Shown: positions 1-9,813 of the stretch, one piece after another
Layout: every line of letters starts with the position of its first letter
Position numbering within the stretch: position 1 is the first letter of the stretch
Assembly (NCBI GenBank): GCA_011319805.1
Contig: SJRY01000174.1
Span: forward strand, 1 to 13,925
Origin: Macrocybe gigantea
Taxonomy: Eukaryota; Basidiomycota; Agaricomycetes; Agaricales; Callistosporiaceae
Length of the DNA: 13,925 nt
Reading direction: 5' to 3'
The notes under the pieces: model-generated
What the model was told of the DNA's origin: nothing
The model's input: the letters and a program-made list of their open reading frames with translations, nothing else
The model's database searches: none
Translations under genes and position numbers: made by a program

Positions 1-1634
1 TTGAGATCCTTCATGTGGTTCTTCTTGGTTTTGTGAAGTATCTTTGGCGCGACGTTGTTGCCAATCAAATCAAAAAGGATACCCCCGAACGGGAGACATT
101 AATCGCACGCTTGGCATCTGTGGATGTCTCTGGTCTCAACATCGATCCTCTTTTGGCATCCGTACTGGTCAATTATGCAGGGTCCTTGACAGGGCGAGAC
201 TTTCGTGCCATTGCACAGGTGGCCCCATTCGTTCTCTACGACCTGGTTCCGCCTAAGTGCTATACTGCTTGGTGTGCACTTTCTAGGATGATACCGCTCA
301 TTTGGCAGTCTAGTATCGTTGATATCGAAGACTATATCGTATGTCTCGTTCATTTGTTTGTCTGTTCCGTTCCTCAACATCATTCTAGAAACAACTAGAC
401 AATGCAATCCAATACTTCTTAGGGTGTATCGCCGATTGGACCCCTCGTTGGTTTAATAAACCGAAATTTCACATTCTACTTCATCTTTCTAACCATGTGC
501 GTCGGTTCGGGCCCGCGATACTGTTTGCCACTGAGGGCTTCGAGTCTTTCAATGCCGTTATCCGTGAAAAAAGCATTCATTCGAACCGTTCGGCTCCATC
601 TCACGACATTGCTATTGCATTTGCTCATGCCAATCGTGTACGCCATCTACTTAGCGGGGCACCTGCTTATATGCGAGTGGATCAAGCACTGGAACCTGAC
701 TCTCAACGCCTGCACATCGGTGACCGTGTACTTCTGCCAGTTGGCCATGCGCCATTGACTTTAGTGAAAGATACCGTTGTTGCAACCTACCTTGGTTTGA
801 AACGACATGCCGTAGACGTGAAGGCAGTTGCGGATAACGTGCCACCCCGACCATTCCAATCTACGAAACTGGGACAGCTCTTTCCCACCTATCTCGCGCT
901 CGACCAACAGCAACAAAATCTATACAAGACTTGCCAGTCCGTGGTATTGAAGAACGGTGACAAATGCCACCCGGCTCGTGGGTTTTCGTCCAATCAGCTG
1001 AGGAACACAGTCACTCACTAGGACAAGTGGTGGAGATCATTCAACAAGTCGGAAGAATCAGTGCATATCCGGATACCATATTCATCAGACGGGCAACTGT
1101 TGGTTCCACCGTTGAACCGTATCGAATGCATCAAGTCTCACTCAACAATGACTATGTAACATCGGGGCCAGAGGTATCTTCTTTGCAGTTGTAATGAGTC
1201 AAATTAATGAATTATCTTTATAGAATGTCCTCTGCTTGGCCAGTGTGATGCACGATTGCGCCAACGCGAGATGCGGCTTAGGCTTAGTACGCACGGCTCG
1301 ACAAGAACGGCATCGGACAGATGTTCAGTTGCTAGGTATTGTGCACAATGATAATCCTCAGCAAAGCAAATTCATCCTCAATACATCTCGCATGCACGAT
1401 GCTTGGCTTTATTCGACTTGGCGTTCGCAGCCGCAAACTCACAATATGGACTATATTATCGAACGAGCTGCTGCTGAAGAATGTGATATCCGCGATAATC
1501 GGACCAGCGATAAAACTATTAGCAGTCATCAGGGTAATCAGTCTACGTTAATCAATAGCAGACGGGGACGGGGACGGGGACGAGGGCGAGGCCAGGGTCC
1601 AAGCAGTTTAAACGTTGTGAATAGCCTGGCATAG
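1..1634 (+). pseudogene. 3' part of a multi-copy Agaricomycete transposon-type protein gene, frameshifted
   Basis: The reading frame is already open at the left edge (first full codon at base 3), so the N-terminus lies outside. Exons: 3-338, 389-1173 (contains the break) and 1224-1634, with two 50-bp GT-AG introns. Family-like motifs are EILHVVLLGFVKYLW, TGRDFRAIAQVAPFVLYDLV, DWTPRWFNKPKFHILLHL and RRFGPAILFATEGFESFNAV. From memory, this pattern marks a large repeated protein family of mushroom genomes, usually unnamed and resembling the Plavaka/CACTA-type transposase region; the enzyme class is not proved here. At 965-972 the frame shifts: codons for NGDKC run in one frame and PGSWVFVQ continues in another, consistent with one lost base. 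The tail (1560-1601) is an Arg-Gly repeat, followed by a TAG at 1632-1634. It is either a decayed copy or a sequencing error in an intact one. Confidence 0.72.
1..1634 (+). mobile_element. DNA-transposon-like fragment, left part outside window
   Basis: The element is called only from its coding remnant. I could not find terminal inverted repeats or a target-site duplication; the left end is missing, and the right end could lie just after 1634 or beyond the next gene at 3598. The extent given is therefore a minimum. Confidence 0.5.
1560..1601 (+). repeat. GGGACG-type hexamer repeat coding an Arg-Gly tail
   Basis: About four near-copies of a CGGGGA hexamer, followed by degenerate units, encode alternating Arg and Gly near the C-terminus of the transposon-type protein. 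RG tails often bind nucleic acid (general knowledge). The hexamer keeps frame, so copy number can vary without breaking the protein. Confidence 0.7.
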
Positions 1635-1762
1635 ATAAAATATGTTCACATTAATCGATAGTAATTTTTCATTCTAAAGTACTGGACAATAGTTTGAAAC
1701 TTGAATCCGGTGCGTTTGTGCCCCCACTGTTGCATTACGTAATATTTTTCAACCTCCTCTCC

Positions 1763-3598
1763 ATGCAACCTTCGACCCCGTCTGCTTCTACTCATAAACC
1801 CTCTTTCAACATTTTCCCTGCGCTGTATACTGGCAGTCCGGTTGTCCTTTCCGTGCCACATCACATTGAGACCCCATATTCGTCTCATGGTTGGGAAATG
1901 ACTCAGCCGTCTGTTTACACGTCTCCAGGCCGTCCCGCAGGCTATGGCTCAACCGCCTCACCGAGTCGCTTGTCAGCAGGTGAGACAGCTATTGTAACTA
2001 TGGTCAACCTAAGTAACTTACATATCTGCCTGTCAACTAGGTTCTTCACGGATTTCAGGAAATCCCGTCGCCCCCCCTGTCTCTCATCATGAGAGCCAAC
2101 CTTTTATGAATATGCATGCTCCACATCCTCGGCATTCCACTCGTGATCATAGTTTCAGCTTGAGCTCACCACCATTGCTTTCCCAACAACCTCCGCTACT
2201 CCATGCTCGTTTTCCAGACGCTGTGGCGGATGAGATGGGTTTTGGTACCGGTGACAACGATCTCCGCAAGGCCTTGCATATGATGTTTAAGGTAAGCCTT
2301 ATTTCAGTGGAAGGTGACATCTTTTTCATTCAATCCCAAGTTAGGAGAAGGGCTCAGCAAGCCCGACTTGGCGACACGAATCTATCAACTTGGAGCAACG
2401 CTAAAACTTGTCAAGCAAGTCGATGCCGTGTCGTACAATTATCACAAGATGCAAGAACAATTCAATGATATATATCTTCGACTGGACGACAACTTCAGTT
2501 TAACGCACGATCAACAGGTGTGCCAAACTGGTTACGATTTTGTGCTAATGACTGACAATTGACTATTCTCTCAGGCCACTGTATGAATAATCTCTCAGGA
2601 TCTGCTCTACGAACCCGACACCGTTGCATTCAAGTCCTTACATTGGAAAGTGGAGGTTCGTGTCATTTTTCGGGATAAACATGATACTCAGTGTGTGGCC
2701 ACCAGACAAAACTGAAGGACAATGCCCAAGATTACCATATGACGAATATCTTTGGGAATCCTGCACGCGAAAAACTTCTTTTGTCTTGCATCAAGCTCCA
2801 ATGTCGGCATGCCCGAAATTATTTACGTGAATTGGTGAGCATCCAGTGATCTTTTTGGTGCAATTGACTATACTTTCGTGAGGTTACAGTTGTGTGAGAG
2901 CATCACAGAAGAAAGTAGCATCTCGCTCGATGACTTTGTCTTCATAGCTGCAGCCCGCTTGCGACAGGGTGGTCGGCCGTCAACCCGCAAGGAAGCATTC
3001 GAGATCGAGCGTCAAAAATTTGCTATCCTTGTGAGTTGGTTATCATCTAGTTTAATTCTTGTAAGCCAATGAAGGTATAGCGACGACTTACACGCGAAAA
3101 CCCTCAGGCCTCTGGTCTATCGGACAATATTGATCCTGATGACGTGGCTTCTTTCGCAGGCCCGGAGGGGCAGTCGACAGCACCATCTCGATCGAGTACG
3201 CCTCATGCCCCATCGCCCATCCCTTCGATCAGAAATTCGCATAAACGTAAGGCTTCCGAAAATGGAGGAGTGGCCAAACGTTTGCGACGCGAAAAGGACT
3301 TTTGGGATTGTGTTGATACTTGGTTCGAAGAGAAGGTAGTCGAATGGGGGAATAATTTTGAGACAGTGGACTGGTCTCAGTAAGTGCATCTGTCTGTTGG
3401 CGATGTTTTCTCTGCTGACGTCGTATAAGATATGTCAAGGAAACGGTCACCAAAGACCTGGAATTTTACCCCCCCCAGCAACCTATTGTCCCTTCCCTCA
3501 ATAATCCAACCACAGCTACGACGCCGCCGGCTGCTGTCCCATCTGTCATTGTACACTCTCGTATTGGAGGCTCTGGCAGCCTCATGGATTTTATGTAG
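1763..3598 (+). CDS. Uncharacterised eight-exon protein with NLS-like basic patch, possibly element-associated
   Basis: Exons fitted by hand: 1763-1979, 2059-2291 (or 2041-2291), 2341-2517, 2599-2655, 2706-2834, 2890-3030, 3081-3379, 3430-3598; the frame is kept throughout and ends at TAG 3596-3598, giving 473 aa (479 with the earlier acceptor). Introns are 49-81 bp and five of the seven lie between codons. The start at 1763 is the first ATG of the open frame after the upstream gene. The N-terminal ~140 residues are Pro/Ser/His-rich and probably disordered. The middle looks helical, with motifs such as HMTNIFGNPAREKLL and CRHARNYLREL. Residues about 372-388 hold KRK and KRLRR clusters that resemble a bipartite nuclear signal, followed by an acidic/aromatic stretch (DFWDCVDTWFEEKVVEW). 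I do not recognise a named domain. The FGNPAREK and RN-x2-R pattern resembles a repeated family of Agaricomycetes (weak memory). Lying 128 bp after the transposon-type gene suggests a shared element, but this is inference. Confidence 0.72.
2566..2599 (+). other. Tandem 3' splice sites made by a duplicated TCTCTCAGG
   Basis: Two copies of TCTCTCAGG end near 2575 and 2599. Only the second acceptor (AG at 2597-2598) leaves the frame open; using the first (AG at 2573-2574) brings in TGA after three codons. The choice decides between a full protein and an early stop. Confidence 0.6.
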
Positions 3599-5038
3599 CA
3601 TTTTTATTACGGTGTCATTATGTTTGATAAATGAATTCTTTTCGGGTGGCAACGCAATTGTTATACGAGGTATTGATGTCGTCTTAGTGTAATGAGTAAA
3701 ATAATGACACAAATGAACATAGTGATTTGATGCCTGCAATTGTAAAAGCATTTCGCTGCACATGCATGCGGTGGATGGCTGTTGTAACGTGTTCTGGATG
3801 GAACACAGCAGCCGATCGGACAACACTTGATGAGGTTTCCCTTGTATGATCTCGGAAAATAATATTCATAGCCGAGTTCATCCTCTCGATGTCTCAAAAA
3901 CCGTCGAGCGGACGGTTCAAGGGCTATTATAATGACAGCTCTAACCTGTTTTGGATCTAGTCGTCATTTCTTTTTGCGATGCCATCACCAAACTGCAATT
4001 TGGAGTGACGACGTATATTATTTTTGGTCCCTAGGAACTATATTTATCATGCCATTGTTCGAGTAATTTAGTGCATACGTCAGCTCCGTTGCATGGCCTG
4101 CCTGCTGCCACCCAGGTCCTGGCGGAAATCAACGGGCCGACCTGGTGGGGATTCTCCGCCGGGCGGTTTCGGCTAAGTGTCGGGCGGACGCTTTTCATGA
4201 CTGGCCGTGTACTTCTGCTGGGGGACTTCCGGCCCGCGTTCATGCTACATCATATGCGATAGGTTGTATAATTGGGACAAACTTGATACCTCGCTTTCTA
4301 GAAAGGAGCAGAGCGTGCAATGCTAATGCATGCAACTGAAGATGCAAACGTAATGAGGAATCAAGGACCATAGGACGAAAAGACGCCCAACGGTCACTGA
4401 GACGAACGTGTGAAAAGGTGCACGCACACACTGCAGGGCCGTGAGCACAGCTCTGCAGAGACCGAAACGCTGAGCTGCACTGAGCTAGCTCTCCTCCGTC
4501 ATCGATTCCTTCTCCGTCGGGGGTCTCGTGCCCGCGTCTTCCGTAGCGCAGTCACGGAATATCCATGTCGCTCCCTGAAGTTAAGCCGACGCCATCCATC
4601 TCTTCAAATTTGTTGCCACGTCGGCGTATGTGAAGATGTAATGCCGACAACGGGTCAGCGGGTTAATCTGCGTAATCGAGGACGATCATTCGCAGATCAT
4701 GATTCCCATCTGATGTGCGATTCGACATCTGTTTCGAGGACCGTTGACGTCCCACACTGTTCTGGTCGGTGTAAATTCACTGGAGGGACTGTACAGTGGT
4801 TTTCGCTCTGCAACTCGTGATTTTCGGGCGTCGTCGCGAGCGTCGCCTATGCTCCGCGTGTTTTTTGAATTGAAAAAACCTGCAAGATCCGTCGCGCCGA
4901 AGTCGGCACACGCCTCTTTATTGCAAGCGTGTGGGAAAATATTACAGTAAATGGTAACGTGACATCATTTTTTTTTGGCAATATGTGCTGATAGCCATTC
5001 CTCAGCATGACTCGGAAACAAAATTCTTCAGGGCATGC
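3599..5038. other. Intergenic region, no gene supported
   Basis: About 1.4 kb separate the unknown gene from the membrane-protein gene. The left part (to about 4060) is AT-richer; from about 4070 the sequence becomes GC-richer. Open stretches here, such as 4410-4820 on the + strand, have no recognisable motif, start context or splice continuation and are not called. A TGACGTC core (CRE-like) lies at about 4744, and a short T-tract at about 4970 precedes the next start. The right part probably holds the promoter and leader of the membrane-protein gene, but no clear TATA element was seen. Confidence 0.5.
4539..4559. repeat. Short inverted repeat TTCCGT-N9-ACGGAA
   Basis: Perfect 6-bp arms (4539-4544 and 4554-4559) contain CCG-N11-CGG, an everted pair of the triplets bound by fungal Zn2Cys6 factors. 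It lies about 480 bp before the membrane-protein start. Such short repeats can arise by chance, so a regulatory role is only possible. Confidence 0.3.
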
Positions 5039-5094
5039 ATGGCGAGCTTGAGCTCACCGCCGTCGCGTTCGTCCATGCTACCGAGACCTCATAG
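5035..5094 (+). promoter_or_regulatory. Overlapping upstream ORF, 19 codons plus stop
   Basis: An ATG at 5035 lies four bases before the chosen ATG at 5039, in another frame, and reads 19 codons to TAG at 5092-5094. It has G at -3 whereas the main ATG has T at -3, so scanning ribosomes might prefer the short frame. It could lower expression, or it may mean that the real start is the in-frame ATG at 5075 or that the leader is spliced. Confidence 0.4.
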
Positions 5095-8000
5095 GGAAGG
5101 CAGAACGGTAAAAGTGGTGGAAACTGATGCCTTTCACGAAAAGTCCTTCTCTGCGGCCTTTGCCAAACTCTTCAAGACGAAGCCATCCTTTTTGCAAGCC
5201 GTCGCGCAGTCGCGTTATATCAGATGGATCCCTCAGAACTGGACGTGGTCGAAGCTGAAACCGGTCATCAGGAGCGCGACCGCAGCCTGGATAGCTGTTG
5301 TTCTGTTCGTCATCATCCCGGTTGAGAAGGTGATGGGGACGGTGAGCGTTCTTTCGTTTTCGTTTCTGGTTCTCTTTTGGCTAACGTTCCGATTGGCCAG
5401 GCTAGCTTTTTGATCCTCGTCGGCAAGTGAATCTCTTGCAACCTGAATTCTGGCTATTTATCGTGCTTTTTCAGCCTCCGTACTGTCCCCGCCCGTTGAC
5501 CCGTTTGTCGCCGTCCTGGAACGTGAACTTTTGCTGTCGCTTCTCGTTTCAGCTACATGGGCGTAAGGCGTCTCCCTTTTCTGCAGAAAAAACGGCTGAA
5601 CTCTCGTCGAATGAAGATACAGCTGTCTGGCTATCAAACTAGCAGACCTCGCCAGGTCTCATCACGATCCGACCGTGACCTTCAATCAGGCCCTGAGTGG
5701 ACGGTATATAGAGGCAGGCGTAAGTCATCTTGCCATTTTATAATCCATTCATGTCTCTGTTTTCTGATGGTCACGCCAGCCTACCGTCATATTGGCCGTG
5801 TTCATGTTTATTGGCAGCGCCATCCTTTTATACATAAAAGCCCGTCAGGGACCTGGTCCGTATGTGATGCCATGTATACTGGCTTGTCTTACCTTGGGTA
5901 AACTTCAAACTTCAAGCTCAAATCCCTGGATCGTATTTCTCTCTGACCGATTTTGACAGATATTGCTATCACCACTTCCGTTCTATTTCCTTACCCGTTT
6001 TATGGTGTTAGTCTCGTGTCAATTCCCTTTCTCGATCTTTGCTTCTGATACGCGAACAGTCTGGACAAGCAGTGGTCGTTCCGACAGTATTTCACTCTGC
6101 CGTCGCTCTTATCGTCTCCATCTTCGTATTTCCCGCCACCATCTCGTCGCAGTTTACTCTCCGCCTTCAAGCTGTGTTCTCTCCTCTCATAACCGCCATC
6201 GAAAAGCATCAATCCCTACTAGAATCTTCTCCTCACTCCCCAGAGTTCGCCGAAGCAGCCGCCGAGGTTGGCGCGCTCGTCGAACAGTCCGAAGGCGGTC
6301 TGATCTCTCTCGCCGCTTCCGCGCGGCTCCTCCCGAGCGATCTAATTTACTGCAGATACGCGCCAAAAGATTTTGTCGCGTTCCAGAACCTTGGACGACG
6401 GATCGTCGGGCGCGCAGACGGGATGGGGATGTATTTCGCTCTGATTGATCCTACGAGGCTCAGACTTCCGGTCACGCCTGCTGCATCCGTACCAGTGACG
6501 CCTGTAATGACGCGGACGCCCACGTCCCCTGTGCTGTCTCGCAATCCGTCATTTGAGCGTGTTCGACAAGCAGCGGACGGGCAGGGGCAAGGGCAAGGGC
6601 AAGGGCATGGGCAGGGTCCGGAAGAGAAGAGTCACCACCATGACCATCCGCATCGCCATTCGCATTTTTGGTACCGGAAGCAGCACCATCATGCGTTGTA
6701 TCTGCGTCGGAAACTGCATCACAGCATTTTGCACGGAGGCGTGCACTGGTCGCGGCTGAGGGAAGAGGGGACCGTGGCCATGTTTGAGTCGTATAGGTAT
6801 TTGAACCTCGAGGCGACGCATTTTCACGATCCAGACACGGATGTGCATACGGCGAGGGCTACGGCGTTGTTGGGCGAGAGGTGAAGGAGGAATTCGCTCG
6901 ACTTTTGCATTTGGCTAAATTGTATTATTGTTTGTTTCTAGTTGCCGTGAGATGCTGGGAAGCTGTAGAGAAGCCCTCATCGCTGTGAGGGATTGGCTAA
7001 CCGGAGTTCGGAACGACAGATTTAATATCTGGATCTCGAAGCAGGACAAGAAACTTCGTTGGGAGAAGAGAATGGCTGAATTTGAGGCGTTGAGAGGTCG
7101 CCTTTCCTCTGTCGTGGAACGGTTCAGGAATGACGGAAGGTCAGTTATGCGGTTTTCTTGTTTTGATCATCGAGCCCCCCCTAATTTGCATGCTGGCGTG
7201 TCTAGATTGCGCGTCATTGATCCATATCGACCCGTGTTTGAACCCTCGGAGTTGCAGCGGGAGCTAGATGTCCCCGCGCATCGTCACCTCTTCCACTGCT
7301 TCGTCTACCAGTACCACCTCATGCAGTTTTCCGACATTGCGATCGAGATGGTGAGCACACGTCCTTTCTGCGTGTATGGTATCCGAGGCTCAGGGATGCT
7401 CGGGTTTATCATGCAGCTGGATGAGGTGATCAGACTAGAGAAGACTAGGAAAAGGAACAAGCTTTGGACGCCTGTCAACAAGCTGTTTCAATGGAACAAG
7501 TGGCAGATCAGCGAAAGTGTGGACAATGGTGATGAGGAAGACCCAGGTGCGATTTGCATGCAGTCATCCGCGGATTTGGCAGGGGATTCATTTGATATGC
7601 CAATACAGATCTCATTCAGGGAAGGCGCCTATGCCAATGTACGATCTGGGCATACCGCATCGACGAGACGCCGACGCCCTGCCACCAGTGAACAAATTCG
7701 AGTCGTTTACGAGTTTTGTTTACTTTGCTCTGGTCAACCTGGGAGGCGGGAACGTGCTGTATGCTGTCAAAGCCGGTATACTGTCTGGTACTGTATTCCT
7801 TTTGCATGTCTTGCTTTGCTGCGGGTCGCTGAATAACACCATTTGTCTCTTTTGATCCGTAGTCCTGCTGTGCTTGCCGTCTTTTTTCAAACACAGCACA
7901 AAGTTTGCATATGGTGGGCGTAGTCTCGACATGCTAACGGGGATATAGGCTGATCTGATCCATGAACAGAGAACCGTTTTGTATGGGGAATGTGAGCCTT

Positions 8001-9582
8001 CAGATACTAGTTGCTCGGTCATCAGTCCACTGACGTGCCGCCGTGCACAGATTTATGGGTCAGCTTGCGCTGTCGCGCTTCCACGGCGAGACTGCATTCA
8101 GTCTGGTCGTGCGGATAACCTTCACGCTTTTCGGAGGCGTCATCGGATTGGTGATGTGGTACATCTCGGCGGGGTCTGGTAATGGCACGCCGTACAGCCT
8201 CGCCGCCGTGTGCGCCGTGTGCTTCCCAATGTTCTTCTTTGCGAGGCTGTACTGGCCTGCGTCGCCGATGACGACCATCGTGTTCGTCGTGACGACGATG
8301 CTCGTGATCGGGTACTCGTTCCAGGATCGACATAGGGACGTCCCGGGCAATCCTGGCTCTGGCTGGGACGTGGCATATGTGGGTCACCGGAGCAATATCT
8401 TGAGAGTGGTTGGGCTTGACGTCGGTTTTCGCTGATTAGAAACGGTTCATTCTCGTCGCTGTGGGCGTGTTTTGCGCATTGTGAGTGCTTGGCGTTGTCG
8501 AGCAAGTGATCCAGGACTGAAATTCATCCCCGCGTTTTCATAGTATCATGTCACTCTTCCCGCCTTCAACGACGATTCGTAAATACCAACGCGTGACGCT
8601 CGCGACGACGTCGGCCGAATTGGGCACGATCTACTGCGCGATGGTCTCGTTCGCGAATACGAAGGAGCGCAAGAACGAGCGAGAAAGGGAGGATGAAATC
8701 CGCGAGATCGTGACGAGCTTGATCGCGGTGCGGAGCAAGCTGCGGCGGTCCAAGGTACTGACGAGCAATGTGAACTTTGAGGTGCGGCCTTTTCCTTGAT
8801 GTGTATCTTGCCTCACGTCGTCGAGCAGTTTTCGATGAAAGGCCGGTGGCCGTCTGAGCGGTACACGAGCGTGCTCAATATCCAGCTGTGGGTTGTCGTC
8901 CCCTTGTCGTTCTTTGATCTATTTCCCGCTCACTGGCTTACAAACAGGCAGATAGCGTACGCGCTGTCGCATCTGACTTCCATCTTCAAGCACCTCGATC
9001 CGCCGTGGGCCCGCGCGCTGCTCACGCGGACGCGGTTCTCTGACCCAGATTTCCAGGGCGACGTCCTAGCCATCATCAGTGCGTCCACTTTGTACAGCTT
9101 TGATGCCTTGGAGTCGACTCACAGGGTACGGCAGCGATGATATCGTCCTCGCTGCGCACAGGCGCACCACTGCCACAGATCACGCCATGTCCGCTGATCG
9201 ACAGGTTCATGCAGCGCTCGCACTCGCACGGATTCGACGTGATATACAAGGACGCGGAAGAGGATTTTGGACTGCCGCGCACGCTTACGTTCGAGACGCT
9301 GCAGAACGAGCAGTACTTGTGAGCATTTCGTTCTTTTTCTTTTGTCTTTTTTTTTTTTTTGGGTAGAGCGCGGATTTGAATCTGTTTTTGGACAGGATGT
9401 TCTGCGTGGGCGTGTCGACGGCGTTCAGCATCGTGGCGCGGCTCGATCGGCTGATGGTGGCGGCGAAGGAGGTCGTGGGGGAGCAGTATCACATTTATGG
9501 CCTCGGGCTCGGCGTCAGAGGGGCTGGCGCCGAGTCGGAGCGGCCCAGCGTCGTCCACCTCACTCCGCCTCAAGACGTATAG
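5039..9582 (+). CDS. Bre4-like / ArAE-family fungal membrane protein (ER-transporter-like N-term, FUSC-like block, DUF2421-like C-term)
   Basis: Twenty exons: 5039-5341, 5401-5422, 5475-5562, 5623-5719, 5780-5897, 5960-6006, 6060-6880, 6942-7139, 7206-7350, 7417-7546, 7620-7775, 7863-7913, 7970-7991, 8051-8378, 8440-8480, 8544-8781, 8829-8887, 8948-9078, 9135-9318, 9396-9582. They sum to 3366 nt, 1121 aa, ending at TAG, close to the usual family length of about 1000-1150. N-terminal helices lie roughly at 80-250 (for example AAWIAVVLFVIIPVEKVMG and PTVILAVFMFIGSAILLYIK). Residues 399-411 are Gly-Gln repeats and 417-436 are His-rich. A second membrane block spans about 705-860, with FVWGIFMGQL, GNGTPYSLAAVCAVCFP and SLFPPSTTIRKY (859-870). 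The C-terminal part carries LPQITPCPLIDRF, FCVGVSTAF and GEQYHIYGLGL. I recognise this as the fungal family related to yeast Bre4 (brefeldin A sensitivity), distantly like aromatic-acid exporters; the substrate is unknown. Least certain are the exon 3/4 and 10/11 junctions and the start. Confidence 0.92.
5423..5474 (+). other. Non-canonical GC-AG intron
   Basis: The donor reads G|GCAAGT and the acceptor TTTTTCAG. Splicing here joins FLILVA to SVLSPPVDPF, as expected for the family. The nearby GT at 5419 would put the next exon in the wrong frame. GC-AG introns are a known minority class, and the consensus around the GC is strong, as is usual for them. Confidence 0.82.
6579..6617 (+). repeat. 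GGGCAA hexamer repeat coding Gly-Gln
   Basis: About six copies of GGGCAR encode residues 399-411 of the membrane protein, alternating Gly and Gln with one His. It sits in the hydrophilic part between the two membrane blocks and just before the His-rich stretch; length variation would stay in frame. Confidence 0.75.
7140..7205 (+). other. 66-bp intron without in-frame stop (intron 8)
   Basis: Donor GTCAGT, acceptor TCTAG. Removing it gives NDGRLRVIDPYRP, which fits the family. Retaining it would add 22 residues and keep the frame, so gene finders may miss it. Confidence 0.75.
7351..7416 (+). other. 66-bp intron without in-frame stop (intron 9)
   Basis: Donor GTGAGC directly after ATG, acceptor ATGCAG. 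Removal joins IAIEM to LDEVIRLEK as expected for the family; the earlier acceptor near 7392 leads to a stop. Retention adds 22 residues in frame. Confidence 0.78.
8888..8947 (+). other. 60-bp intron without in-frame stop (intron 17)
   Basis: Donor GTGGGT, acceptor AAACAG. Splicing gives NIQLQIAYALSHL, which fits the family. Retention would insert 20 mostly hydrophobic residues (VVVPLSFFDLFPAHW) without a stop. Confidence 0.78.
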
Positions 9583-9813
9583 AAGACGGAGGACGGAGAT
9601 TTAGAATGAACCGGAATGGGGTTTCTTTCCTTTTTCGTTATTTTCATCTCGGACTTCTTTTCTTTTATCTAAACATACATCATCTGAACTGGTCTCATTC
9701 ACGTTTGTGTCATCTCTCGGTTCTGCTGTGGTTGTTCATGGGATCTAGAGTAAAAAGAAACTTTTGCTTTTTTTTGCTTGACCTGGTTCTAACAGTATTT
9801 TGGAGCTGAAATG

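Noticed and set aside
937..997. An intron as the explanation of the frame change in the transposon-type gene
   Set aside because: A 41-nt intron (957-997) would restore the frame but is very short and removes the conserved GDKC..GSWVFVQ segment; the other donors tested (937, 941, 944) do not restore it.
3640..4060. Terminal inverted repeat or right end of the transposon
   Set aside because: Only a weak AATGAC/GTCATT pair (about 3931-3970) was seen, and the left end is outside the window, so no comparison is possible.
4575..4587. CTGAAGTTAAGCC, resembling part of a 5S rRNA
   Set aside because: Only 13 bases match remembered bacterial-type 5S text; flanks do not fit a fungal 5S gene.
4410..4820. 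136-codon + strand open frame
   Set aside because: No recognisable motif or splice continuation, and Cys/Arg/Ser-rich text typical of chance frames.
5557..5901. Unspliced + strand frame across introns 3 and 4 of the membrane-protein gene
   Set aside because: It is a shadow; splicing in the other frames reproduces the family sequence across this stretch.
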